A stretch of DNA of 64,000 nt from Bacteroides sp. (GTDB lineage: Bacteria; Bacteroidota; Bacteroidia; Bacteroidales; Muribaculaceae), in NCBI GenBank assembly GCA_023666905.1, contig JAMPBC010000002.1, forward strand, positions 1 to 64,000, given 5' to 3'. A program made the translations under genes and the position numbers. The notes under the pieces are model-generated. The model had not been told where the DNA came from and did no database searches. It saw only the letters and a list, made by a program, of their open reading frames with translations. Shown here in pieces: positions 25,363 to 33,833 of this stretch (its first letter is position 1; each line of letters begins with the position of its first letter).

Positions 25363-25743
25363 TCAGTCCCACACCTCCTTTCTGATGTTAGCCAGGAAAC
25401 CTCCGGTGAGTTCTTTGGCTCTGTCGGCCTGACCGGGGCTTGGAGCAGTTCGGAGGCTGAGATTTTCCAATAGCACCGGACTTTGCATCCGGGCTTCGGC
25501 CGCTTCATTGAGTCCGCGCAGATAGCCGCGCTGTTCAGCTTCGGCAATGAGAAGGTCAATGTCGGGCGCGGGATCCGGAGTGTTCTCCTCTTCAGCCGCG
25601 GGAGCGAGAGGCTCGTTGGAAATGTTTGTTTCGGTTTCCGCAGGAGCGGCGGGATTTTCAATTGTTGTTTCAACCGCGCCGGTTTCCTCGGTTTCTGCGG
25701 TTACAACGGGTGTTGTTTCAAGGTTTTGTGTTTCGTGTTCCAT
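25363..25743 (-). CDS. Acidic scaffold-like protein
   Basis: 126 aa, strongly acidic. Residues 1-65 are Glu/Thr/Ala/Pro low complexity, followed by a helix with EAEQRGYLRGLNEAAEARM and a tail ending in RKEVWD. Small acidic helical proteins encoded before the capsid gene commonly act as scaffolding. It is the first gene behind the shared bipartite promoter. The 156-bp spacer (25207-25362) to the capsid gene holds no other gene I can support. Confidence 0.6.
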   Translation of the reverse strand: MEHETQNLETTPVVTAETEETGAVETTIENPAAPAETETNISNEPLAPAAEEENTPDPAPDIDLLIAEAEQRGYLRGLNEAAEARMQSPVLLENLSLRTAPSPGQADRAKELTGGFLANIRKEVWD

Positions 25744-25777
25744 AGTTTTTTAAGATTTAGTCGGGGTTGTTTTGACA

Positions 25778-25822
25778 CTGCAAAGATAAGGGTGAAAAAA
25801 GCCGTTTTTGTGTCAAATACTA
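25778..25822 (-). promoter_or_regulatory. Promoter of the capsid cassette, bipartite motif copy B
   Basis: Read on the minus strand: TAGTATTTGACAC (25822-25810), 21 nt, TATCTTTGCAG (25788-25778). The two blocks and their spacing equal those in front of the 156-aa lipoprotein gene at 4707-4751, while the 21-nt spacers differ. It is 35 nt from the scaffold-like ATG. Confidence 0.7.
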
Positions 25823-25875
25823 AAAACGTGCAAAAAAATTTTTATCATGCTGGTGTGATAGTTCCATTTTTTATA

Positions 25876-25883
25876 TACCTTTG
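25876..25883 (+). promoter_or_regulatory. -7 box for the Na/Pi cotransporter
   Basis: TACCTTTG, matching TAnnTTTG, 68 nt before the ATG at 25952. It diverges from the capsid cassette promoter. No clean -33 element. Confidence 0.45.
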
Positions 25884-25951
25884 TGTGCGGAAACTTTTCC
25901 ACATGGCCTCTCCCCATACGTATTACTACACTTTATAAACTGCACAAATTA

Positions 25952-27790
25952 ATGAGCTACAGTTTTTTAGACCTCCTCTGTCTCCTCGGATCAGTTGGCC
26001 TTTTCCTTTACGGTATGAAAGTGATGAGCGAAGGCCTGCAGAAAGCAGCCGGTGACCGCTTGCGCAACATTTTAGGGGCCATGACCCGCAACCGCTTTAC
26101 CGGAACCCTCACCGGATTTCTTATCACCGCTTTGATTCAGAGCTCGTCGGCCTCCACGGTGATGGTGGTGAGCTTTGTGAACGCCGGCCTCATGACACTG
26201 GCTCAGTCAATGGCTGTGATTATGGGTGCGAACGTGGGTACTACGTTCACGGCATGGATAATCTCGCTGTTCGGCTTTAAGGTCAACATATCAGCCCTTG
26301 TGCTTCCGCTCATCGGAGTGGCCATTCCGCTTCTCTTTTCAAAGAAGAGCCGCAACAAGTCCATAGGTGAATTTATTATAGGATTCGGATTCCTGTTCAT
26401 GGGTCTGGACATGATCAGCAAATATGTTCCCGACCTTCAGAGCAACCCTGAAATGTTTGCCTTCCTGCAGCAGTACACCAATCTGGGCTTTGGTTCTGTG
26501 CTGATTTTCCTGATGGTGGGTTTGTTGGTGACAATGGTAATACAGTCGTCGGCCGCAACGTTTGCCATCACTTTAATTATGTGCAGCAAGGGGTGGATTG
26601 ATTTCGACCTTTCGTGTGCGCTGGTGTTAGGTAGCAATATAGGAACCACCATTACCCCCATTCTGGCATCGCTCAGTGGAAATGTGGCTGCCAAGCGCAC
26701 GGCCATGGGGCACCTTATGTTCAACCTGTTGGGATGTGCGTGGGTTGCCTGCGTGTTCTTCCCCTTTGTACGGCTCAATGTGGACATCACAGAGTGGATG
26801 GGCCAGGGCGACCCCGAGGCTCTGACGGCTTACGTGAAGCATATTGAGAAAACCGACCCCGAAATTTACAATAACCTGTTCAATAACCTCCCCTCGGATC
26901 ATCCTCGCTTCAACGACATCACCGCAGCCCAGAAAAAGGTGGAATCGCTGCAGCAGAGCGTGTCGATTGGTCTGGCTGTGTTCCACACGGTGTTTAATCT
27001 CATCAACCTTGCCATTATGATATGGTTCACAGGGCTGTATGTGAAGGTTGTGGAGCGGCTCGTGCCGGCCAAGCACAAGGAGGACGAGGAGTTCCAGCTC
27101 AAGTTCATTTCGGGTGGCTTGCTTAATGCGTCCGAACTTAACATTGCCCAGGCCGAAAAGGAAATTGCCGTGTTTGGCGAAAGAGTGGAGCGCATGATAG
27201 GTATGGCGCAGAAGCTGGTTCACACCGACACCGAATCGGAGGAATATGCGCATCTGCTTTCGCGGCTTGAGAAGTATGAGGATATTTCGGACCGCATGGA
27301 AATTGAGATTGCACACTATCTCAACCGCTGTTCCGAAGGCCGCCTTTCAAATGAAGGTAAGCTTCACATTGCCGCCATGCTTCGCATTGTGAGCGAGATT
27401 GAGAGCATTGCCGACTGCTGCTCGGGTTCGGGCAAAATCATGGTGCGTAAAAATCAGGCGCACGTTGAGTTTACCGAAGCCATCTACTCCAATATCGACG
27501 CCATGTTCACCCTTGTGAAAGAGGCCATGAGCGATATGCTGCGCTTGCTTCGCGATCCCGAGCATGCGCGTGAGCCGGAGGTGATTGCTTCGTACAACAA
27601 AGAGCGCGAAATCAACAACTATCGTAACCAGTTGCGTTCGGGCAACATCGAGAACATCAACAATCATCTCTACCCTTATCAGGCCGGCATCTATTACATG
27701 GACATGGTTTCCAATCTTGAAAAAACGGGCGACTATATAATTAATGTGGTGGATGCCGTGAAGGAGCAGCTTCGCCATAAATCAGCCTGA
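25952..27790 (+). CDS. Na+/phosphate cotransporter family protein with PhoU-like tail
   Basis: 612 aa from ATG 25952; the longer frame begins inside the promoter. It has the two inverted PNaS repeats with QSSSA signatures (IQSSSASTVMV near residue 56 and VIQSSAATFAI near 195) and about eight TM helices. A soluble helical C-terminal region (about 390-612) of PhoU-like repeats follows. Imports phosphate with sodium, or acts as a phosphate sensor in YjbB-type proteins. The gene is monocistronic here. Confidence 0.9.
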   Translation: MSYSFLDLLCLLGSVGLFLYGMKVMSEGLQKAAGDRLRNILGAMTRNRFTGTLTGFLITALIQSSSASTVMVVSFVNAGLMTLAQSMAVIMGANVGTTFTAWIISLFGFKVNISALVLPLIGVAIPLLFSKKSRNKSIGEFIIGFGFLFMGLDMISKYVPDLQSNPEMFAFLQQYTNLGFGSVLIFLMVGLLVTMVIQSSAATFAITLIMCSKGWIDFDLSCALVLGSNIGTTITPILASLSGNVAAKRTAMGHLMFNLLGCAWVACVFFPFVRLNVDITEWMGQGDPEALTAYVKHIEKTDPEIYNNLFNNLPSDHPRFNDITAAQKKVESLQQSVSIGLAVFHTVFNLINLAIMIWFTGLYVKVVERLVPAKHKEDEEFQLKFISGGLLNASELNIAQAEKEIAVFGERVERMIGMAQKLVHTDTESEEYAHLLSRLEKYEDISDRMEIEIAHYLNRCSEGRLSNEGKLHIAAMLRIVSEIESIADCCSGSGKIMVRKNQAHVEFTEAIYSNIDAMFTLVKEAMSDMLRLLRDPEHAREPEVIASYNKEREINNYRNQLRSGNIENINNHLYPYQAGIYYMDMVSNLEKTGDYIINVVDAVKEQLRHKSA

Positions 27791-27893
27791 CAATGCGCAC
27801 CGCTTCGCCCCGCAGGCAACTCCTGCTAAAAGTCGTTTGCAAGAAAAAAGATTGCAAAATGAGCTGCATTGTTAAAAAGGTGTGACAATTTGA

Positions 27894-27905
27894 AAACAAT
27901 TGTTT
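27894..27905. promoter_or_regulatory. 12-bp palindrome upstream of the regulator gene
   Basis: AAACAATTGTTT is a perfect palindrome, 31 nt before the TATATTTG -7 box of the response-regulator gene. It could be an autoregulatory operator. A 7-bp inverted repeat TTTGCAA/TTGCAAA also occurs at 27836-27858 in the same 191-bp gap. Confidence 0.35.
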
Positions 27906-27936
27906 CATTTTAGGCGACACTTTAGTAGACTTTAAT

Positions 27937-27944
27937 TATATTTG
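27937..27944 (+). promoter_or_regulatory. -7 box for the response regulator gene
   Basis: TATATTTG, full match to TAnnTTTG, 37 nt before the ATG. Confidence 0.5.
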
Positions 27945-27981
27945 TACATTAATCCAACGCCAAGCACCCTCATTCATCCCA

Positions 27982-28701
27982 ATGGCAACTATTACAGAAA
28001 CATCATCCCAGGCACCACAAGCGGGCAACATACTCATTGTGGACACCGAGTCAATGATGTGTGAACTCCTTCAATTTCGCTTTGAGAAGGAGGGGTTCAG
28101 ATCCACGGTGGTGAACGATGGACACAAAGCTTTGGATCTCGACCTTGCGGACTACACGCTGATTCTTGTCGACCTGATGGATCAGCCGTTCAACGGGCTC
28201 CAGTTCACGGACGCCGTGAAACACAACCCTGACACCGTTGGGCTACCGGTGATAATTATGTCGGCCAAAGCATCGGAGGACAATATTGTGGACGGACTTG
28301 AAGCCGGAGCCGACGATTATATAGCAAAGCCATTCTCCACCCGTGAGCTCATGGCGCGCGTTCGCTCGGTGATACGCCGCCGCAACATGATGAATGCCCG
28401 CCGCCTTGCCAACATTGTGCGTTATCAGGACCTTACGCTCAACATGGGTGCCGGAACGGCGTTTATAGACGGCATGGAGCTGTCGTTGAGCCACACGGAA
28501 TTCAAGCTGCTGGCTCTGTTTCTGCGACACCGCAACCACTTCTATGACCGCGCGCAGATTCGTGCCGCCATCTGGGACAACGACAGCGACATCAGTGACC
28601 GCGCAGTGGACACCGGCATTTCCCGCTTACGGAAAAAGCTTTACGATTACGGCCGCAACCTGGTGAACCGCAAGGGTTTCGGCTACGGATTTGTGGAGTG
28701 A
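27982..28701 (+). CDS. OmpR-family response regulator (RprY-like), orphan
   Basis: 239 aa. Receiver domain (about 15-135) with phosphoacceptor D64 (ILVDLMD), S94 and K116 (AKPF), and a winged-helix output domain (about 145-237) with [12 protein letters not shown] and [14 protein letters not shown]. The acidic pocket reads D21-T22-E23 in place of the usual DD or ED pair, which may weaken Mg2+ binding or phosphorylation. No histidine kinase gene is adjacent. A palindrome in its promoter region may be its own site. The next gene rnhB starts within its stop (TGATG). Confidence 0.88.
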   Translation: MATITETSSQAPQAGNILIVDTESMMCELLQFRFEKEGFRSTVVNDGHKALDLDLADYTLILVDLMDQPFNGLQFTDAVKHNPDTVGLPVIIMSAKASEDNIVDGLEAGADDYIAKPFSTRELMARVRSVIRRRNMMNARRLANIVRYQDLTLNMGAGTAFIDGMELSLSHTEFKLLALFLRHRNHFYDRAQIRAAIWDNDSDISDRAVDTGISRLRKKLYDYGRNLVNRKGFGYGFVE

Positions 28702-29330
28702 TGAAACAGTTGCCCAATCCTTTACCTGCATGTTTTGACCCCTCGGTGGCAGAAGCCGGATGTGATGAAGCCGGCCGAGGCTGTCTAGCCGGACCGGTTT
28801 ATGCCGCAGCCGTGATTCTTCCTGCCGGGTTCAGCGATTCGCGCCTGAACGATTCCAAACAGGTGAGCGAGCGGCAGCGCAACGAGCTGCGAGCTGTTAT
28901 CGAGGCTGAAGCCGTGGCCTGGGCCGTAGGGGTGGTGGACAACAATGAAATTGACAAGATAAACATTCTGCGGGCATCCATCCTTGCCATGCATCGCGCG
29001 CTCGATGCCTTGGCGGTGAGGCCCGAAGCCGTGATTGTTGACGGCAACCGCTTTACGCCTTACGGCAACTTGCCCTGGCGCACCTTTGTGAAAGGCGATG
29101 GACGCTTTGCCAACATTGCCGCCGCCTCCATCCTGGCCAAAACCCATCGCGATGCCGAAATGGAGCGCCTGCACTCCATTCATCCCATGTATGGCTGGAA
29201 TGTGAACAAAGGCTATCCCACCCGGGCCCACCGTGAAGCCATAAGGATTCATGGCGCAACGCCGCTGCACCGCATGTCGTTTCGCCTGCTCGACAATCAG
29301 CCCTCGCTTTTCGGCGACGATTTGCAATAA
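28701..29330 (+). CDS. rnhB: Ribonuclease HII
   Basis: 209 aa from ATG 28701; a GTG one codon earlier is also possible. Cleaves RNA strands in RNA-DNA hybrids and removes single ribonucleotides from DNA. The type 2 RNase H signature [14 protein letters not shown] gives D22 and E23. The third acidic residue is in VIVDGNR and the fourth in AKTHRDAEM. Length is standard. Overlaps the regulator stop by one base. Confidence 0.94.
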   Translation: MKQLPNPLPACFDPSVAEAGCDEAGRGCLAGPVYAAAVILPAGFSDSRLNDSKQVSERQRNELRAVIEAEAVAWAVGVVDNNEIDKINILRASILAMHRALDALAVRPEAVIVDGNRFTPYGNLPWRTFVKGDGRFANIAAASILAKTHRDAEMERLHSIHPMYGWNVNKGYPTRAHREAIRIHGATPLHRMSFRLLDNQPSLFGDDLQ

Positions 29331-29373
29331 ACCCGGGGTGCCTTACGTTATCTATGTGGTTAAATACGAATTG

Positions 29374-32300
29374 ATGAAATCATCCGCCATAAAATCTCTC
29401 CTGCTCACACTTGCCGCCGTTGTTGCAATGCTTGCAACTCCGCAGCGCGCAAACGCTTTTTCTGTTGACAGCTACGCCACTGAATCGGTTCTCGCATCGG
29501 GCCGATGGATAAAAGTGAGCGTCGCCACCACGGGTATGCACTTCATTTCCAACTCCATGCTCGCGTCCTGGGGATTCACACATCCCGAGAAGGTGAGCGT
29601 TCATGGCTATGGAGGGCGCCGTTTGCCCGACAAGCTCTCACGCGCAGCGTATTTCGATGACCTTCCCGCCGTGCAGATTCACCGCACCGACAAGGGTATA
29701 TACTTCTACGCCGTGGGTCCCGCGAGCTGGGTGGATGTCAATACCACTAACTCTTATCAGGCGTTGAATCCCTTTTCAAACTTCGGTTATTATTTCCTGA
29801 CCGACAGCAGTGACGAGTCCGACCGTGAAATTCCCACCGAGGGGTTTGAAAGCGTTACATCCACACCGGTAACCACCTTTACTGAAAAGATTTATCACGA
29901 GGTTGACGAGGTGTCGCCGGGGCAAACCGGACATCTGCTTGTGGGTGAGGATTTCCGCTACACCCGTTCACGCACCTTCAATTTCGACCTCACCGGACGC
30001 GAGGAGGGCACGGGTGTGTGGATTCGTTCATCGTTTGTTGCAGCCGTGTCGGCGCGCTCGGCCGTGACCTACACCGTTAACGGCACCGCGCTTGACCGCA
30101 GCACCTATCTCTCGGCAATGAACAACTACATTCACGGCACCCGAGCAACGCTGTCAATGAATGTGGACAATGTCAACGGACAGAAGCTTGCGCTCGGTGT
30201 GAATTTCGAGCCTCAAGGGGTGGTGACTTTGGCCAATCTCGACGCCATAACCATCAACTACACCCGCGCGCTTGCCCTGCACAACGGATTGCTCCACTTT
30301 ACCGTGAGCCGCCCATCGGTGCAACTTGCCGGAGCCGGGGCTGAGACTGTGGTGTGGGATGTGACCGACCCGTTGAACATCAGCCGGATTCGCACGGTGG
30401 CCGGGAGCGGTTCCATGCAGTGGACAAATACCTATTCCGGTGTTCGCACCTACGCCGCATTCAATCCCGGCGGAGTTTCAGTGCCCTCGCCCGCATACGT
30501 GGGCGCTGTGGCCAACCAGAACCTCCACGCACCGCAGGCCGACCTGCCTGACATGGTGATTTTCACCGTGCGCGACTGGGCCGGAGAGGCCAACCGCCTC
30601 GCCAACTTCCACCGCAGCGGTCCCGACAAGCTCAACGTGGTGGTTGTGAATCAGGACGATGTGTTCAATGAATTTTCATCGGGCGTGCCCGATGTCTATG
30701 CTTTCCGTCATTATCTGAAGATGGTCTACGACCGCGGAAAAGAAGCCGGGCATCCCTTGAAATACGTGCTCATGTTCGGGCGCTCCACCTTTGACAATCG
30801 GCAGCTTACCGCCGAGATGAAGACCCTGCGCGAGCCTTACATGCCCACTTGGCAAACTGACGACGGACTGTCGCTGACCGACTCGTTTACCTCTGACGAC
30901 CCCATAACCATGCTCGACGATGACTCCGGCGTGAATCTGGCAATGTCGAACCTGTCGGTGGCCATAGGGCGCGCTCCAATCCATAACCTCACAAACGCCA
31001 AAACGTTTGTGGACAAGGTGATTGCCTATGCCAACAACTCCTACAACACCGATTGGAAAAATCAGGTGGTTATGATGGCGGACAATGGCGACCTGGGCGT
31101 GTTCATGAAGGACTCCGAACGCCAGTATGCCAACTTCACATCCTCCGCTTCTGGTTCCAATATGTTCTATACCAAAGTGTACATAGACGCCTTTAATATT
31201 ATCGGCGGCCAGTGTACAGGCGGCCGCCAGCGTCTGCACCGCATGCTCGATGAGGGCATCCTGTGGTGGAACTACATTGGCCACGGCGCCATTTCCACCC
31301 TGGCCGAGGAGAATGTGATGACCAACACGGACATCAACAACATGTACAACCGGCGCTGGCCCGTGCTGTTCGCGGCAACCTGCTCGTTTGGTATGCACGA
31401 CGGCCTGAGCATCTGCGGTTCCGAAACCATGCTCCTCACGCCCAACGCCGGTGTGATTGCCGCCATTGCTCCCACCCGCGAGAGCCTTATAACCCACAAC
31501 GGCACCATTGCCGCCGCCTTTGGCGACCAGGCTTTTCAGCGCGACGAGCAGGGACGTTTCATGACCATTGGCGAAATATGCCGTCGCTCCAAGCAGCAGA
31601 TGCTCAGCTCGGCCAGCCGCGACGCCAACAATCAGAAACTATATTACACCCTGCTGGGCGACCCGGCGCTGCGTTTGGCCACACCATCGCCCACGGTGGC
31701 CCTCGAACAGATTGACGATGAGGAGGTGAACGATGAAAACCAGTGCACCATCATGGCCCGCCAGCGTGTGCGCCTTAGAGGAGCCGTTTATAACACTGAC
31801 GGCACTCTGATGGACGATTTCAACGGCACCATTTCGCTTGCGCTTTACGATGCCGAGTATTCCACCACGTCGCAAGGTGCCTCCACCGGTGGAAGCAAGC
31901 CCACTCAGGGTGAGCAAATTACCTTTGAGGAGCAGGGGGCTAAGCTGTATGTGGGGCGCGATTCCGTTTCGGGCGGACGCTTCGATGTGCAGATTGCAAT
32001 GCCCGCTGAGGTGGCCGACAATTTCCGTCCGGCGGCTCTGAACATGTATGCCCTTGCATCGGATGGCCGCGAGGCCATTGGCTGCAACCGCCAGTTCTAC
32101 GTGTACGGCTACGACGATACGGCAGAACCCGACTCCAATCCCCCCACCATCAATACCGCTTTCCTCAATCACGAATCGTTTGCCCAGGGCTCGGTGGTTA
32201 ATGAATCGCCCATGTTCATTGCCGATATTTCCGATGACATTGGCATTAATCTCTCCACCGCCGGCATAGGTCATCAGATGACGCTGAAGCTCGACGACTC

Positions 32301-32796
32301 GCGCTCGTTCACCGACGTAGCCTTCTACTACACCCCTTCGCCCGACGGTTCTCCCTCGGGGTCGGTGGCCTATCCCATGGAGAATTTGAGCGAGGGCAAC
32401 CACACGCTCACATTCCGTGTGTGGGACACTTCGGGCAACTCCGCCTCGCGCACTCTCAGCTTCTTTGTTGAGCAGGGTGCCACGCCCAAGATATTCGACA
32501 TATTCACCGACGTGAATCCGGCATCGACCGAGGCTAACTTCTATCTGTCGCACAACCGTCCCGATTCACGCCTAACCGTGACGCTCGACATCTACGACAT
32601 GCTCGGACACCGCGTGTGGACAACAACCGTCACCGACCGTTCCGATATGTTCCTATCCGCCCCCATTCATTGGGATTTGACCGACATGGCCGGGCGCCGG
32701 GTGCAGCGCGGCATCTACATTTACCGCGCCACCGTAACAACTGACGGGGCCAACATCCAGTCGGCTGCCAAACGCATTGCCGTGACCGGGCATTGA
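29374..32796 (+). CDS. porU: Type IX secretion sortase PorU
   Basis: 1140 aa from ATG 29374, with a signal peptide (residues 1-28, cutting near ANA). The longer frame overlaps rnhB and is rejected. A gingipain-like C25 peptidase domain occupies about 400-780, with His637 (YIGHGAIS) and Cys670 (FAATCSFGMHDG) as the catalytic dyad. The C-terminus carries an Ig-like region and a CTD-like end (YDMLGHRVW, then RGIYIYRATV). PorU removes the CTD of cargo and attaches it to A-LPS on the cell surface. The usual neighbour PorV is not downstream; a convergent aquaporin is. Confidence 0.88.
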   Translation: MKSSAIKSLLLTLAAVVAMLATPQRANAFSVDSYATESVLASGRWIKVSVATTGMHFISNSMLASWGFTHPEKVSVHGYGGRRLPDKLSRAAYFDDLPAVQIHRTDKGIYFYAVGPASWVDVNTTNSYQALNPFSNFGYYFLTDSSDESDREIPTEGFESVTSTPVTTFTEKIYHEVDEVSPGQTGHLLVGEDFRYTRSRTFNFDLTGREEGTGVWIRSSFVAAVSARSAVTYTVNGTALDRSTYLSAMNNYIHGTRATLSMNVDNVNGQKLALGVNFEPQGVVTLANLDAITINYTRALALHNGLLHFTVSRPSVQLAGAGAETVVWDVTDPLNISRIRTVAGSGSMQWTNTYSGVRTYAAFNPGGVSVPSPAYVGAVANQNLHAPQADLPDMVIFTVRDWAGEANRLANFHRSGPDKLNVVVVNQDDVFNEFSSGVPDVYAFRHYLKMVYDRGKEAGHPLKYVLMFGRSTFDNRQLTAEMKTLREPYMPTWQTDDGLSLTDSFTSDDPITMLDDDSGVNLAMSNLSVAIGRAPIHNLTNAKTFVDKVIAYANNSYNTDWKNQVVMMADNGDLGVFMKDSERQYANFTSSASGSNMFYTKVYIDAFNIIGGQCTGGRQRLHRMLDEGILWWNYIGHGAISTLAEENVMTNTDINNMYNRRWPVLFAATCSFGMHDGLSICGSETMLLTPNAGVIAAIAPTRESLITHNGTIAAAFGDQAFQRDEQGRFMTIGEICRRSKQQMLSSASRDANNQKLYYTLLGDPALRLATPSPTVALEQIDDEEVNDENQCTIMARQRVRLRGAVYNTDGTLMDDFNGTISLALYDAEYSTTSQGASTGGSKPTQGEQITFEEQGAKLYVGRDSVSGGRFDVQIAMPAEVADNFRPAALNMYALASDGREAIGCNRQFYVYGYDDTAEPDSNPPTINTAFLNHESFAQGSVVNESPMFIADISDDIGINLSTAGIGHQMTLKLDDSRSFTDVAFYYTPSPDGSPSGSVAYPMENLSEGNHTLTFRVWDTSGNSASRTLSFFVEQGATPKIFDIFTDVNPASTEANFYLSHNRPDSRLTVTLDIYDMLGHRVWTTTVTDRSDMFLSAPIHWDLTDMAGRRVQRGIYIYRATVTTDGANIQSAAKRIAVTGH

Positions 32797-32874
32797 CCCC
32801 ATCCATTGCGGGGGTAAAGGAAGAATGAGTGAACGTGTGTTGTCGGGAGAGGGTGCCACTTGCACGATGTGTGG

Positions 32875-33570
32875 TTAATCTTCGGTTTTTTTGCAGTTGC
32901 AGTTCACAGCGAGCTTATAGAGAATAACGGCAAGTGCGGCGCCAACCAACGGACCCACAACCATTATCCAGAAATCGCCCCATGCATCGGGTGAAAACAG
33001 CGCCGGGCCAAAGCTGCGTGCCGGGTTAACCGAGCAGTTGTCAACCGGAATTCCAACAATGTTCACCAATCCGAGACCAAGACCTATTGCCAGACCGGCG
33101 AAATTGCCGAAACCCTTCTTCTCGTCGGTGGCTGCCAGGATTATGAAAACGAAGAACATGGTGAGGAGCACCTCGGCCAGCAGCGCCATGCCGGAGGTGG
33201 CTCCGGGTTGGAGCACGTTGGTGGCAAGCGCGTTGGAGCCGGTGACGCCACCGAAGTTAAAGCCGCTTCCGGTTTGGGTGAACCAGTAGAGCAGCGCTCC
33301 GCCCACGGCTGCGCCGGCAAGTTGAGCCACAACGTAACCTGCGAAATCCTTACAAGTCATTTTGCCCGAAACGAGCATGGCAAATGACACTGCCGGATTT
33401 ACGTGGCATCCGGAAACATTACCAATGGCATAGCACAAGCACACCAGAACAAGACCGAAACAGAGCCCGATGCCCAAGCCGCCTATCGATGGGCCGGCAA
33501 GAACGGCGCTGCCGCAGGCCAGCAACACCAGAAACATGGTGCCGAAAAACTCAGCTAAATATATTTTCAT
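32875..33570 (-). CDS. Aquaporin (MIP family)
   Basis: 231 aa with six TM helices and two NPA half-helices (HVNPAVSF and SVNPARSF). The Arg after the second NPA is the selectivity-filter residue. Length and the absence of the Asp after NPA that marks glycerol facilitators point to a water channel of the AqpZ kind. Convergent with porU; the 78-bp gap holds only a weak CCCC/GGGG stem. The 263-bp upstream gap shows no clear promoter for it. Confidence 0.9.
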   Translation of the reverse strand: MKIYLAEFFGTMFLVLLACGSAVLAGPSIGGLGIGLCFGLVLVCLCYAIGNVSGCHVNPAVSFAMLVSGKMTCKDFAGYVVAQLAGAAVGGALLYWFTQTGSGFNFGGVTGSNALATNVLQPGATSGMALLAEVLLTMFFVFIILAATDEKKGFGNFAGLAIGLGLGLVNIVGIPVDNCSVNPARSFGPALFSPDAWGDFWIMVVGPLVGAALAVILYKLAVNCNCKKTED

Positions 33571-33769
33571 AGTGGTAAATGAGTTATAGAGTAATTAGGT
33601 ATTCACCGGTTAAAACGCCCCTCGGTTTCAAAGTGTTTGGACTTAAATTGTTAAAGGCCGCCTCTAATTTTGTTAATGTTGGCTCTTAAAATTATTTAAA
33701 ACGGCGCTGATGCTTGTTTCCGGGTGCGGTTTTGTGAGCAAAGCGGATGTGAGTTTCACTATTTTGTAG

Positions 33770-33777
33770 TAAATTTG
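33770..33777 (+). promoter_or_regulatory. -7 box for the DUF2723 gene
   Basis: TAAATTTG, full match to TAnnTTTG, 56 nt before the ATG at 33834. Confidence 0.5.
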
Positions 33778-33833
33778 CGCGATATTTTATCCGTTTTCAA
33801 CCATTAAACGAAAACCACACGCACATTAAGCGC

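Noticed and set aside
25290..25673. Alternative 127-aa frame overlapping the scaffold-like gene
   Set aside because: The 25363-25743 frame has the helical EAEQRGYLRGLNEAAEARM segment and follows the promoter; the other is a basic shadow frame.
27836..27858. Inverted repeat TTTGCAA/TTGCAAA as a terminator
   Set aside because: Stem of only 7 bp, AT-rich, no T-run after it; weak.
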